Source: Paracoccaceae bacterium
GTDB lineage: Bacteria; Pseudomonadota; Alphaproteobacteria; Rhodobacterales; Rhodobacteraceae
Assembly (NCBI GenBank): GCA_018223125.1
Contig: JAAEZA010000001.1
Location: 179,017 to 243,016 of the forward strand
Direction of reading: 5' to 3'
DNA: 64,000 nt
Shown: positions 45,103-54,351 of the stretch, piece after piece
Layout: each line of letters starts with the position of its first letter
Numbering within the stretch: position 1 is the first letter of the stretch
The notes under the pieces: generated by a model
What the model saw: only the letters and a program-made list of their open reading frames with translations
Told to the model about the DNA's origin: nothing
The model's database searches: none
Position numbers and translations under genes: made by a program

Positions 45103-45618
45103 TCAGGGCTGGCGGCAGGCGTTAAGCTGTGCCGTGATTGCTTCGTCCAGCGCGATCCGTTCGTCGCTGGACAGAAACGCACCCAGTTCGATTTCACGCC
45201 CTTGTCCCTTCAGCGTCAGGTAGTTCTCAACCGTTTTTGTATTGCGCCGCCGCGTTGTGACCCAATAGGGATTTGCCATCCAGTACTGGTCAGCACTGCG
45301 CGGATTTTTCCGGTGCACTGCAATCAGGTCCGGCCAGATGCGGATGTGTTCGCCAAGCGTGCCGTCATGGTCGTTGCGCCGGATAAAATACCACAGCGCA
45401 GTAAGGGCTGCGCCGAGATAGGGCAGCAGTGTCCAGAGCGCGAAGGTCCCGAGGAAGGCCAGCAAGGGCAGGGCCAGTGCTGCGGCGGTAAAAGCAATTG
45501 TTATTACAAAACCCCGATTGGTTAGCGACCTGTGCGCCTTCAGGTGGCGCTCGAACAGAGGGGCGTCGCTGCGGTTCGTTGCAGCACTGTAGGCATCAGG
45601 GTCATCGGGGCTTTTCAT
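45103..45618 (-). CDS. DUF2244-family membrane protein
   Basis: The 171-residue protein has two close membrane spans (about 33-70) after an N-terminal cytoplasmic stretch, then a C-terminal domain (IRRNDHDGTLGEHIRIWPD, ANPYWVTTRRRNTKTVENYL). This is the DUF2244 layout. In Rhodobacterales such genes often sit near cytochrome oxidase genes, and ctaD lies 1.1 kb away. Function is unknown. The ATG at 45618 was chosen by domain limits; AGGA lies about 12 nt upstream. Confidence 0.8.
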   Translation of the reverse strand: MKSPDDPDAYSAATNRSDAPLFERHLKAHRSLTNRGFVITIAFTAAALALPLLAFLGTFALWTLLPYLGAALTALWYFIRRNDHDGTLGEHIRIWPDLIAVHRKNPRSADQYWMANPYWVTTRRRNTKTVENYLTLKGQGREIELGAFLSSDERIALDEAITAQLNACRQP

Positions 45619-45697
45619 GGTTGGAATCTGTCCTAGAAAGCAGGAAGGTTCAAGCGGCACAAAGGGGCAGGGCATGCGGCATGTTTGCCGCTGGCAG

Positions 45698-46603
45698 TCA
45701 GCTCAGCACGTGGTTTACAACGGCCACCGGCTCGGGGGCGGGTTTTCCCAATGCCTCCGCCACCGAGGTTTCGATGATCCGGCACATGGCGTCCAGCGGC
45801 AAACCGTTTTGCAGGTTATGGAACGGGCGCTCCAGTTCGTTCGTTACGGTTTGCAGCCCGAAGAACACATAGGCCACCACTGCGGCAAAGAGCGGGGCAA
45901 ACCATCCTGTTGCCTCCAGCAGGGCGAAGGGCAGCAGGCCGCAATAAAGATAGGTCGTCCGCCGGACCAGCAGGGAATAGACGTAAGGCAGCGGCGTTGT
46001 CTGGATGCGCTCGCAACTCGCCTGTGCTGTCGCAAGAGAGGACAGCGTGTTTGACAGGGTCATCCTTGCGAACCCGTCCAACCGGTTTTGATCGGACAGA
46101 GTGACGAGCCGCTCGTTAATTTCCCGAAGGGCGGCATCGGCAGGGTTGCGGAAAGCAAGCAGGCGACGGGCCTGCTCGGCTCCGGTCAGGGGGACAACCT
46201 GCGCACTGACGTCGGTGTCTCTCAGAAACCCGCGATGCAGGTGGGCAAAGGCGACCGCGTGGTTCAGGATATCCTCCCGCGCGGCATCGTCCCTGATGAA
46301 CAGGCTGCTCTGGCGGCAAAGGTTGCGGATATCCGCTATCATCGCCCCCCAGAGCTTGCGTGCCTCCCACCAGCGGTCATAGGCGGCATTGTTTCGAAAC
46401 CCCAGAAACAGCGAGAGCGCGACGCCGAAGATGCCCATTGCTGCGATGGAGATATGGGGCAGGGGGACGAAGAAATGATCAAGGACAACCACCAGCAGTG
46501 CGATCAGGGCGATGGCTGTGATTTTGCCGATGATCGCAGGCACCACGGATCCCTGAATGACGAAGAACAGTTTGAACGAAGAAGGCGGTTCACGCAGGAT
46601 CAT
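45698..46603 (-). CDS. Bestrophin-family ion channel
   Basis: The 301-residue protein has the bacterial bestrophin pattern: four membrane helices, the N-terminal IVQG-like segment (FFVIQGSVVPAIIGKI), the conserved FRNNAAYDRWWEARKLWGAM motif in the cytoplasmic side, and PLPYVYSLLVRRTTYLYC later. Bacterial bestrophins form pentameric channels, cation- or anion-selective depending on the protein; selectivity cannot be read here. It is 79 nt upstream of the DUF2244 gene on the same strand. Confidence 0.9.
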   Translation of the reverse strand: MILREPPSSFKLFFVIQGSVVPAIIGKITAIALIALLVVVLDHFFVPLPHISIAAMGIFGVALSLFLGFRNNAAYDRWWEARKLWGAMIADIRNLCRQSSLFIRDDAAREDILNHAVAFAHLHRGFLRDTDVSAQVVPLTGAEQARRLLAFRNPADAALREINERLVTLSDQNRLDGFARMTLSNTLSSLATAQASCERIQTTPLPYVYSLLVRRTTYLYCGLLPFALLEATGWFAPLFAAVVAYVFFGLQTVTNELERPFHNLQNGLPLDAMCRIIETSVAEALGKPAPEPVAVVNHVLS

Positions 46604-46691
46604 AACAGGGCCTGAAGATTGCTTGGTCTATTGGTGGGATAAATCAACAGGAATGCCAACAGCGAATTTTGCTTGGCGGCAAGCCTGAACG

Positions 46692-46723
46692 AAAAAGGCC
46701 GGAGCGTTTGCTCCGGCCTTTTC
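46692..46723. terminator. Intrinsic terminator after ctaD
   Basis: An 11-bp stem AAGGCCGGAGC/GCTCCGGCCTT with a 4-nt loop is flanked by A and T runs, so it could work in both directions. On the minus strand it begins about 20 nt past the ctaD stop codon, and the bestrophin promoter must lie beyond it. Confidence 0.88.
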
Positions 46724-46742
46724 TGTCTGTCGGTCAACACAT

Positions 46743-48413
46743 TCAGTGTTTCTGGTGGTCCCACATGTCAGGTGTCGGCAGAGTTTCGAATGTGTGCTCT
46801 GGCGGAGGTGTCGGAATGGTCCATTCCAGCGTATCCGCGCCTTCACCCCAGTAGTTATCCTCGGTGACTTTCTTACCCCACATCAGGGTGTAGAAGATCA
46901 CGCCGATGAAGAACACGAAGGAAGCAAAGGACAGGAAGGCACCGTAAGTGGAAACTTCGTTCCAGAGCGAAAACTGTTCGGGGTAGTCGATGTAACGGCG
47001 TGGCATCCCTTGGCGACCCAGGAAGTGTTGTGGGAAGAAGGTGATGTTGGCACCGATGAACATCATCCAGAAGTGCAGTTTACCGGCCCATTCAGGGTAC
47101 TGGCGACCGGACATTTTGCCGATCCAGTAGTAGATGCCTGCAAAGATACAGAACACAGCACCCAGAGACATAACATAGTGGAAGTGTGCAACCACATAGT
47201 ATGTATCGTGATAGGCACGGTCCACACCGGCTTGCGACAATACGATCCCTGTCACACCGCCAACGGTGAAGAGGAACAGGAAGCCGAAGGCCCAGTACAT
47301 CGGTGTTTTCATCTCGATAGAACCGCCCCACATGGTTGCGATCCAGGAGAAGATCTTGATGCCTGTCGGCACCGCGATCACCATAGTCGCCAGCATGAAG
47401 TAGGACTGCTGTGTCAGGGACATGCCCACAGTGTACATGTGGTGTGCCCAGACAACAAAGCCGAGCGCGCCAATGCCAACCATCGCGTAAACCATCGGCA
47501 GGTAGCCGAAAATCGGCTTGCGCGAGAAGGTTGCGATGACGTGGGAAATGATCCCAAAGCCCGGAACGATGATCATGTACACTTCGGGGTGGCCGAAGAA
47601 CCACAGCAGGTGCTGGTACAGGATCGGGTCGCCGCCGCCTGACGGATCAAAGAAGGTTGTGCCGAAGTTACGGTCGGTCAGCAGCATGGTGATCGCGCCG
47701 GCCAGAACAGGCAGGGACAGAAGGATCAGGAAGGCTGTGACAAAAATCGACCACGCGAACAGCGGTGTTTTGTGCAGGGTCATGCCCGGCGCACGCATGT
47801 TCAGGAAGGTGGTGATCATGTTGATCGCACCAAGGATCGAAGAGGCACCGGAAACGTGAACCGCAAAAATTGCGAAGTCCATGGAATAACCGGCCTCTTT
47901 GGTGGACAGCGGCGCATACAGCACCCAACCCACACCGGAGCCAAGCTGGCCGTTACCGCCCGGAGACAGCAGCGACAGTACCGCCAGAGACGAACCGGCA
48001 ACATACATCCAGTAGGACAGGTTGTTCATCCGCGGGAACGCCATATCCGGCGCACCGATCATCAGTGGCATGAAGTAGTTACCAAAACCGCCGAACAGGG
48101 CGGGAATAACCACAAAGAACATCATCAGGATGCCGTGGCCCGTGATCAACACGTTCCAGAGGTGGCCGTTCGGTGTACAGTTTTCAACAGCAGCAGCCAT
48201 AAGGGACGCACCCTCCATGCACATGTGCTGAACACCGGGTTCCATAAGTTCCAACCGCATGAAAACGGTAAAACATACGGAGATGAACCCCAGTAGGCCG
48301 GCTGTAAACAGGTACAGCACACCGATATCTTTGTGGTTGGTTGACATAAACCAACGGGTAAAGAACCCGGGCTTTGCGTGGTCGTCGTGACCATGGGTGG
48401 CTGCGTCTGCCAT
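46743..48413 (-). CDS. ctaD: Cytochrome c oxidase subunit I (aa3 type)
   Basis: Subunit I of the terminal oxidase holds heme a, heme a3 and CuB, and pumps protons. The 556-residue protein has 12 membrane spans and the haem-copper motifs: [17 protein letters not shown] (CuB His and the cross-linked Tyr, with the D/K-channel residues), WAHHMYTVG (CuB His pair) and [11 protein letters not shown] (haem His ligands). Start ATG 48413 has AGGAG 8 nt upstream; an in-frame ATG 18 nt earlier lacks one. No other oxidase subunit is adjacent. Confidence 0.96.
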   Translation of the reverse strand: MADAATHGHDDHAKPGFFTRWFMSTNHKDIGVLYLFTAGLLGFISVCFTVFMRLELMEPGVQHMCMEGASLMAAAVENCTPNGHLWNVLITGHGILMMFFVVIPALFGGFGNYFMPLMIGAPDMAFPRMNNLSYWMYVAGSSLAVLSLLSPGGNGQLGSGVGWVLYAPLSTKEAGYSMDFAIFAVHVSGASSILGAINMITTFLNMRAPGMTLHKTPLFAWSIFVTAFLILLSLPVLAGAITMLLTDRNFGTTFFDPSGGGDPILYQHLLWFFGHPEVYMIIVPGFGIISHVIATFSRKPIFGYLPMVYAMVGIGALGFVVWAHHMYTVGMSLTQQSYFMLATMVIAVPTGIKIFSWIATMWGGSIEMKTPMYWAFGFLFLFTVGGVTGIVLSQAGVDRAYHDTYYVVAHFHYVMSLGAVFCIFAGIYYWIGKMSGRQYPEWAGKLHFWMMFIGANITFFPQHFLGRQGMPRRYIDYPEQFSLWNEVSTYGAFLSFASFVFFIGVIFYTLMWGKKVTEDNYWGEGADTLEWTIPTPPPEHTFETLPTPDMWDHQKH

Positions 48414-48636
48414 GCTTGTTTCTCCTGACACGTCTTTTGTTGCCGCGAATCCTTGCCTCCAAGGTCCGCAGATACCCGCCGCCTACATACCCCAGCCCAT
48501 AGGGTGCCTCAAGCCGATTAAAAGTCGCAGGTTACAGGCGGGAGCATCTGTCGCAGGAGAGGCCGGTATCGCAGATTTCGGATGTCTTGCGGCTTTATAG
48601 CACAAATAACAGGCAAATTCTTGGAAAAGCGCCGGA

Positions 48637-49287
48637 TCAATCCTGAAATACTTGTGAAAAACTCTGCTGCAAGGCCAGATCCAGATCTTCAAGCGTGACC
48701 GGCAATCCCAGATCCACTAGGGATGTCACCCCGTGTTCGGCTATGCCGCAGGGGACAATGCCGTCATAATGGGACAGGTCCGGCTCTACGTTGATGCAGA
48801 TTCCGTGAAAGCTGGTCCATTTGCGCAACCGCACCCCGATGGCTGCGATCTTGTCTTCGGGCGGCGTGCCAAGGGCGGTCAGCGGTTTGTCATTGCGCAC
48901 AACCCACACGCCGACACGGCCTTCGCGCCGCTCTCCCTTGACGTTGAACTCTGCCAGTGTCGCGATCACCCATTCTTCAAGGTTCCAGACAAACCTGCGC
49001 ACATCGCGGCCCCGTTTGTTCAGATCAAGCATGGCGTAAGCCACCCGCTGCCCCGGACCGTGATAGGTATATTGTCCACCCCGTTTCGAGGTATAGACCG
49101 GAAATCTGTCGGGATCGGTCAGATCGTTAATATCCGCCGAAGTGCCCGCCGTATAAAGGGGGGGGTGTTCCAGCAGCCAGATACGCTCGTCCGCGCCTCT
49201 GCGGATCATGGACTCCACATGGGTTTCCATCTGCGCAACGGCATCGGGGTAGGGGACAAACCCCTGTGATGTGATCCAGTCTACCAT
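48637..49287 (-). CDS. lipB: Octanoyl-[acyl-carrier-protein]:protein N-octanoyltransferase
   Basis: LipB transfers octanoate from ACP to lipoyl domains, the first step of lipoylation required by PdhB, PdhC and other complexes. The 216-residue protein has the family motif [12 protein letters not shown], the catalytic Lys in [18 protein letters not shown] and the catalytic Cys in [12 protein letters not shown]. The ribosome site before the ATG at 49287 is poor, but this start gives the usual family length. The reading frame continues upstream for 44 codons without family similarity. Confidence 0.94.
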   Translation of the reverse strand: MVDWITSQGFVPYPDAVAQMETHVESMIRRGADERIWLLEHPPLYTAGTSADINDLTDPDRFPVYTSKRGGQYTYHGPGQRVAYAMLDLNKRGRDVRRFVWNLEEWVIATLAEFNVKGERREGRVGVWVVRNDKPLTALGTPPEDKIAAIGVRLRKWTSFHGICINVEPDLSHYDGIVPCGIAEHGVTSLVDLGLPVTLEDLDLALQQSFSQVFQD

Positions 49288-49463
49288 AAAGGGGAAGTGC
49301 CGTAACTTTGCGAAGCTGTCAAACCCATATTGCGGCCCCTGAAATTGCCGTGACAGCAACAGGTTGCACCGGATATTCCGCCGGATGCAGAATAAATTCC
49401 AAGATCGGGCATTTTGCACTTCACATCAGGTTTTGCCTTGGCTATACGCTGCCTACCTCGCGT

Positions 49464-49550
49464 GCGGCCGTGGCGGAATTGGTAGACGCGCAGCGTTGAG
49501 GTCGCTGTTCCTTAACCGGAGTGGAAGTTCGAGTCTTCTCGGCCGCACCA
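49464..49550 (+). tRNA. tRNA-Leu(GAG)
   Basis: The 87-nt cloverleaf has an acceptor stem GCGGCCG/CGGCCGC, the D-arm GCGGAATTGGTAGACGC, an anticodon stem CAGCG/CGCTG with loop TTGAGGT giving anticodon GAG, a long variable arm (class II, as in tRNA-Leu) and a T-arm around GGTTCGAGTC-like sequence (GAAGTTCGAGTCTTC). The CCA end is encoded. It reads CUC and CUU codons. A TATAC-like -10 lies about 20 nt upstream. It is followed by an AT-rich segment with an HTH gene. Confidence 0.95.
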
Positions 49551-49650
49551 AATATCTGCAAAAACACGATAGAAAATAGTGGCTTATGTGTTAGCTGATG
49601 TCTCAGACCCACATTTGTCCCCACAACCTAGCAGTTTGGTTTTTAGTAAA

Positions 49651-49962
49651 CTATTCTGGTTCTAGGAATTTCTGGGATTCTTTTATTTTCATGGCCGTTG
49701 AAAACGGTATTCCCTCCCATTTTCCTAGGTAAATGAAATCCAAAGTAACTCCGAACCGATCTACTAGTAATACTGCGATATCCATTGAGACAGGCCTACG
49801 GCCATTTTCAAATCTCGACCAATAGGTCCGCTCGATTCCCAGCACAGCCGAAATTTCAGAGGGTTTCAAACCAAGCGCAACACGCAATAATTTAAGTCTT
49901 TTGCCAATGCGGTCAGCATTGATCTTTTGGTGAAACCCGTCACTGTTCATGATTGAACCCAT
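49651..49962 (-). CDS. XRE-family helix-turn-helix protein, likely acquired
   Basis: The 103-residue protein has one HTH_XRE domain (about 18-75, RIGKRLKLLRVALGLKPSEI, then GIERTYWSRFENGRRPVSMD) followed by a short tail with LGKWEGIPF. Similar small regulators are common in mobile regions of Rhodobacterales. The gene and its flanks are clearly more AT-rich than the neighbours and lie directly downstream of a tRNA gene, both signs of transfer. Start is uncertain (49962 or 49950); no ribosome site is clear. It runs on the same strand as aroQ and begins 11 nt past the aroQ stop codon. Confidence 0.7.
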   Translation of the reverse strand: MGSIMNSDGFHQKINADRIGKRLKLLRVALGLKPSEISAVLGIERTYWSRFENGRRPVSMDIAVLLVDRFGVTLDFIYLGKWEGIPFSTAMKIKESQKFLEPE

Positions 49963-49973
49963 GGCTGCACAAC

Positions 49974-50414
49974 TTACCCCCCCAACAAACTCCCCATCCG
50001 GTGCATACACAGGTAGTATCCTTCAACCCCCATGCCGATAATCGCGGAATCGGCGCGTTGGGTCACGTAGGAATGATGCCGGAAGGCTTCGCGGTGGTGG
50101 ATGTTGGAGATATGCACCTCCAGCACCGGACCGTCGAATGTATTCAGCGCGTCGAGAATCGCCACGGATGTGTGGGAATAGGCGGCCGGATTGATGATGA
50201 TGCCCGCCGAAGTCTCGCGGCAGGTGTGGATCATATCCACCAGAACACCTTCATGGTTGGATTGCAGCAGTTCGGAGCGCAGACCGTATTGCGCCGCCAC
50301 TTCTGCACAGCCTTTTTCGACATCGGCAAGCGTGTCAGAACCGTAGATTTCCGGCTGGCGTTGCCCCAGAAGGTTCAGGTTCGGGCCGTTCAACACGGTG
50401 ACTAGCTTGCTCAT
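49974..50414 (-). CDS. aroQ: Type II 3-dehydroquinate dehydratase
   Basis: This enzyme makes 3-dehydroshikimate in the shikimate pathway. The 146-residue protein has the N-terminal [18 protein letters not shown] (Asn, Arg and the catalytic Tyr), [29 protein letters not shown] and the [17 protein letters not shown] motif with the catalytic His. The ATG at 50414 was chosen by family length; the frame is open 23 codons further up. In many relatives aroQ is next to accB, but here accB is at the far end of the window. Confidence 0.95.
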   Translation of the reverse strand: MSKLVTVLNGPNLNLLGQRQPEIYGSDTLADVEKGCAEVAAQYGLRSELLQSNHEGVLVDMIHTCRETSAGIIINPAAYSHTSVAILDALNTFDGPVLEVHISNIHHREAFRHHSYVTQRADSAIIGMGVEGYYLCMHRMGSLLGG

Positions 50415-50594
50415 TTCGATCTGGTCCGTCTGTTTTCTGCCCGTCAACGGGGCACTCGCAGTCATAACCGCTCTTGTCTGCAAGGCAAGCTGCGCTTCGG
50501 TTGCGGGTTTATTAAATTGGCAGTGTGTGTTCCGGATGCAAAGACAGCCCCATCAGGGTGATGCGGCTGCCGGCGGTTCTGCCATAACGGTCTG

Positions 50595-51341
50595 TCAGCT
50601 CAGCACCTGAACCTCGACACGGCGGTTTTCCGGTGCGCGGGGGTCTTCAGGTGTCTTGAGACGTTCCTCACCGGCGCCAACCGCTTGCAGGCGGGATTTT
50701 TCGATGCCGCAACTTGCGGTCATGTAGCGGACCACCTCATCCGCGCGGGCTTGCGACAGGCGTTTGTTATAGCTGGCTTTGCCCTTGGCGTCCGTATGGC
50801 CGATGATCTGGTAGGTGCCATCGCCCGTGTCCGCCTTGATCGCGGCACAAAGCGCGGTCAGTTGTGTTTTGGACTTCGGTTGCAACAGGGCGCTGTCAAA
50901 GTCGAAATAAATCGTCAGATCAATGGTCATCGCCTCTTTTTCAGGTGGCGTTGCAGATGCGGTTGCCAGTGTTGGCATGGCTTCAGCACCATTGCCCGAC
51001 ACAACAGAAGGGGCGGCTTGTGTGCCGGTTTGATCTTGCGTCGCGCTAAGTTGCAGGCCGGAATTGCCGCTGCCCTGATCGCTGGCCTGCAAGGTGAGGC
51101 CGGTCGAATTTACTGAAGGTGCCGAACTGCCTTCGCCTGCATCAACCGGCGCCATCGTCACGGCCGTTTCCTCGGTAGAGCCACCTTCCGGCTTGGAGGC
51201 TTCGACAAAACCCAGCGTACGGCTGCGTTGGGCCTGCAGTCTTTGAAGAATATCCTCCGCCGTCATTTCTTCGGCCTGCACAGAAGGGGCCAGAAGCGCA
51301 AAAAGGGTCAATCCGGTGGCGGTTGTTCTAAGAAAAGTCAT
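50595..51341 (-). CDS. OmpA-domain envelope protein at the end of the T6SS-linked module
   Basis: The 248-residue protein has a signal peptide (1-23, ending VQAEE) and a low-complexity Ala/Thr/Gly middle. The C-terminal OmpA domain (about 140-248) has the peptidoglycan-binding motif GHTDAKGKASYNKRLSQARA (the conserved Asp and Arg) and NRRVEVQVL. It should anchor to peptidoglycan from the periplasm. GGAG lies 7 nt before the ATG. It is the last gene of the minus-strand arm beside the T6SS, 129 nt past the kinase. OmpA-type proteins are common T6SS accessories. Confidence 0.88.
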   Translation of the reverse strand: MTFLRTTATGLTLFALLAPSVQAEEMTAEDILQRLQAQRSRTLGFVEASKPEGGSTEETAVTMAPVDAGEGSSAPSVNSTGLTLQASDQGSGNSGLQLSATQDQTGTQAAPSVVSGNGAEAMPTLATASATPPEKEAMTIDLTIYFDFDSALLQPKSKTQLTALCAAIKADTGDGTYQIIGHTDAKGKASYNKRLSQARADEVVRYMTASCGIEKSRLQAVGAGEERLKTPEDPRAPENRRVEVQVLS

Positions 51342-51470
51342 TACACAGCTCCTGCAAAGGGGGTGAATGGAGAATAAATTAAAGGGGTGTTTCCACTATT
51401 TTAGCTGATCTAACAGCTTTTGGGAAAACACAATGTTGAAAAAGTCACTCTTTGGCGGAATGGCCTGCGG

Positions 51471-53798
51471 TTATTCCAAGGTCATCATGAAGCGGTAGTT
51501 TACAAGGGCACCTTCGTCGGGCAAATCCTCAAGCCTGTCGTTCAACGCCTCAATGAAAGCGCCGCTGCTTTCGGCGCGGGGGCGGATTTCATCAAACAGG
51601 GGCGTATCGCTGACAACCGCCAGCAGGATATTCGCACCCACTGGTTCGACAACTTTGAAGCCCAGTTTTTCGATGGAAGCTTCGGCCACCGGAAAAGCCA
51701 CCCGTACGCTGCGGATGTCCCCGTCAACGGTGCCTATATCCTGAAGCGTGTTTTGGGTGCGCGCCTGATGGGGCAGAAGGTGGAACACCTGTTCCGCCAG
51801 ATCTACAAACACCACATTGAGAAAGCCGCTGCGATCTTTGGGAAGGCGGATATCGATCACCGGATTTTCCCCGATACGGAAGATGTCCCCCTCTACCGTT
51901 TCGGATTTTGTGCCATAGCTGTAGTCGATTTCCAAAGTGTCTGAAAGATCTTTGGGCAGCAGGCGCAGAACGGAACAGACACTGGGGTTAAGGATTTTCA
52001 GATCAGACGAGATGTCTCTTCCCGGTGCCATCTGGGACAGGTAGGCCTGAACGCGTGACATATCCGCTGCTACTGCTAGGTTGCCTGAAACGTCCAGAGC
52101 ATCGTCCGGCCCGAGCGCGCCATTCCGGCCTCCCGTAAGGGTCAGCGGTCCGCAACTGGCCATATCCTGTAGGCCGAACTCCAGTTCGTCGAGCGCAACG
52201 GGCGGTATTTCAACTTCGATCCTGTCCACCAGCGCCAGTTCGGTTCCCTCAATCGCGGCTCTTGCCCCGTTGAGGAGGGCGGTTTTCTCCAGCTCGTTCT
52301 GTGCCTTTGCGATCAGGATCACGTCCATACCGCTGGCAGAAACCGTCCAGCTTTCGAGTGTTTCAAACAAGAGGGCGATTTTGATGACACGCTCGCTCCA
52401 TCCCGCAAAAGGTTCTCCCCGTGCGGGGGTGACATCCGAAAGAACCGCAAAGGCGTTCAGCTTCTGTTCAAGTTGGGTCGTGACTGCGGGAACGGCATCT
52501 TCTGACGGCAGGTTGCCGATCAGGCGCAGGGGATCATCGGGTGAACTGCGCTCGATGGTCAGCACAAACGGGTCGGCAAGGGGAAGCGGCTCCGGTTCGG
52601 GCGCGGTCTGTGCAAGATTTTCGGTCTCCGGTTCAGGTGTGACCGTGGCGGAGGTGGTCGTCGGCGCGCTGTCGCCCGTTTCCGGAACCACACTGGCAGA
52701 CACAGGGGCAGGTACAGGTTCGGTCGGGGCAGGGCCGAACTGTCCGCTGAACCAGCCAGCAGCTCCCAGAGCGAGAACCACGGCAACAGCGGTGCCGGCG
52801 TATAATCCGGTGCGTGAGGATTTTACGGGGGGCGATGTTTCAACCCCAGCAGCAGGGCCGCCGTGGGTGCCCGTAGCGGCGGTTTGGGGTGACGCCTCCG
52901 CGGCTGTTGTGCGTGGCGGTGGGCCGCCAGCGGGCAGGATTACCGTTTTCTCGTCGTCTCCATTCAGAAGATGCAGGAATTCCAATGCTTCCTGTGCGGT
53001 TTGCAGGCGGTCGGCAGGATCCGGTTCAACCAGTCGCGACACCAGTGCAGCCAAGGGGCCTGTCATATCCGAAATATCCGGTTTCACCGCTTTGGCGCTG
53101 ATAATCTGCATCAGGGAAGATCCGGCATTGGGCGATTGCCCGCGATAGGCGCCCATCAGGGTCATGCCAAGGGAATAGAGGTCCGAGCGCGCATCACTGC
53201 GCCCTTCCATCTGTTCCGGAGAGGCATATTGATACTTGCCCGCAAATCCCCCGCCGACAACAGTTTTTGCGCCTTCGTTTACATCCTTGGCGATACCAAA
53301 GTCGATCAGCGTGGCCTGTTTCGGATCGCCGCCGCGCAACAGGATATTGTCCGGCGAAAGATCACGATGGAAGGCGTTCTTTTCGTGGGCCGCCTTCAAA
53401 CCGCAAAGCACCCGTTCTGCCACCTCAAGCAGTGTGGTTTCGTCAAGCGGACCCTTGTCTTTCATCTCGTCCGCAAGGGACTGGCCCTCGATGAACTCCA
53501 TGACGATGAACAGAAAGCCGCCGTGGCTGTCACTTTCCAGCAGGTCATAGTAACGCACCACGGACGGGTCGATGACTTCATGCAGGACAGATGCTTCCCG
53601 CTTCATCAGGTTAATGAACTGTTCATCCTGCGCAAATTCCGCTTTCAGGATTTTAACAGCGATTTCCCGCCCCGAAACCCTGTTCGTGGCACGGTAGACC
53701 TCTCCGGTGCCCCCCGAGGCCACAAGTTGCGCGATCACATAGGTGTTGTTCAGCACATCGCCCGTGGACAGGATGCCGGTTTCGGAAGGATCGCTCAA
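51471..53798 (-). CDS. Transmembrane Ser/Thr protein kinase with large periplasmic region (PpkA-like)
   Basis: The 775-residue protein has a cytoplasmic Hanks kinase domain (about 15-275): Gly loop VASGGTGEVYRA, K49 (AVK), E68, catalytic HRD 144-146, N151, DFG 166-168 and SPE 193-195. A Pro/Thr linker leads to one membrane span (331-350). The periplasmic part (about 405-775) has a BON-like stretch (LRLIGNLPSEDAVPAVTTQL), then Cys-containing repeats, and ends with a DUF4384-like segment (FLNVVFVDLAEQVFHLLP). Start is TTG at 53798 with AGGA 7 nt upstream. PpkA-type kinases regulate T6SS post-translationally. No PppA phosphatase is in the window. Confidence 0.85.
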   Translation of the reverse strand: MSDPSETGILSTGDVLNNTYVIAQLVASGGTGEVYRATNRVSGREIAVKILKAEFAQDEQFINLMKREASVLHEVIDPSVVRYYDLLESDSHGGFLFIVMEFIEGQSLADEMKDKGPLDETTLLEVAERVLCGLKAAHEKNAFHRDLSPDNILLRGGDPKQATLIDFGIAKDVNEGAKTVVGGGFAGKYQYASPEQMEGRSDARSDLYSLGMTLMGAYRGQSPNAGSSLMQIISAKAVKPDISDMTGPLAALVSRLVEPDPADRLQTAQEALEFLHLLNGDDEKTVILPAGGPPPRTTAAEASPQTAATGTHGGPAAGVETSPPVKSSRTGLYAGTAVAVVLALGAAGWFSGQFGPAPTEPVPAPVSASVVPETGDSAPTTTSATVTPEPETENLAQTAPEPEPLPLADPFVLTIERSSPDDPLRLIGNLPSEDAVPAVTTQLEQKLNAFAVLSDVTPARGEPFAGWSERVIKIALLFETLESWTVSASGMDVILIAKAQNELEKTALLNGARAAIEGTELALVDRIEVEIPPVALDELEFGLQDMASCGPLTLTGGRNGALGPDDALDVSGNLAVAADMSRVQAYLSQMAPGRDISSDLKILNPSVCSVLRLLPKDLSDTLEIDYSYGTKSETVEGDIFRIGENPVIDIRLPKDRSGFLNVVFVDLAEQVFHLLPHQARTQNTLQDIGTVDGDIRSVRVAFPVAEASIEKLGFKVVEPVGANILLAVVSDTPLFDEIRPRAESSGAFIEALNDRLEDLPDEGALVNYRFMMTLE

Positions 53799-53870
53799 GG
53801 GGTGGTCCTTTTCATGGGGGCGACACGGGAAACACCGTGTCTATCGGATAAAGAGTAGCGCAGCATTCCG

Positions 53871-54350
53871 TCATCCTGCAAGTTGTGCCAGTGTTTCGGC
53901 CAGTTTGCGGGTGTCCGCGATGGTCTTTTGCAGGTTGGCCAGCCGCTCTGCGTCGGTCTGTCCCGACGGTGGCGGGGCGAGTGCGGCGGAAATGCGGGCT
54001 TGGGTTTGGGGCGCGATGTTCTGTTCACCAATTCGGATTTTGGACACGATAATGTCCTGCTGCAAACGGGCCAATGCATTCTCGTGGGCAGAGACCTGTC
54101 GGGACAGGGAGTTGCGCTCTGCCAGCAGGCGTTGCTGGCGCTGTTGCAGGGCAGCAACCCGTTCTTCGCGGGTTGCGATCCGCGCGTCATAGGTGCCATC
54201 CGATATATTCTCGATCCCGTTGAAAAAGCCGCCGTAGGCCGGATCATCCAGATTGCCCCGCTGGGCGCAGGCGCTGGTCAGCAACAAGGCCGCGCAAAGC
54301 GTCAGGCTGTGTCTCAATAATGGGCGTTGGCGTCGGGCGGGGTGGGGCAT
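53871..54350 (-). CDS. Small coiled-coil lipoprotein
   Basis: The 159-residue protein has a lipoprotein signal ending LLLTSAC at about residue 28 and a long alpha-helical, coiled-coil body (ATREERVAALQQRQQRLLAE, then NSLSRQVSAHE). No enzyme motif is seen. The ATG overlaps the stop of the preceding lipoprotein gene (TGATATG), so they are coupled. The ATG at 54350 was chosen for the lipobox and because GGAG lies 7 nt upstream. Family unknown. Neighbours suggest an envelope role with the kinase and barrel. Confidence 0.72.
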   Translation of the reverse strand: MPHPARRQRPLLRHSLTLCAALLLTSACAQRGNLDDPAYGGFFNGIENISDGTYDARIATREERVAALQQRQQRLLAERNSLSRQVSAHENALARLQQDIIVSKIRIGEQNIAPQTQARISAALAPPPSGQTDAERLANLQKTIADTRKLAETLAQLAG

Positions 54351-54351
54351 A

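Noticed and set aside
49551-49973. A tRNA 3'-end duplication (attachment site) downstream of tRNA-Leu
   Set aside because: No repeat of the tRNA 3' end was seen in this stretch by eye, so the insertion idea rests on base composition and the HTH gene only.
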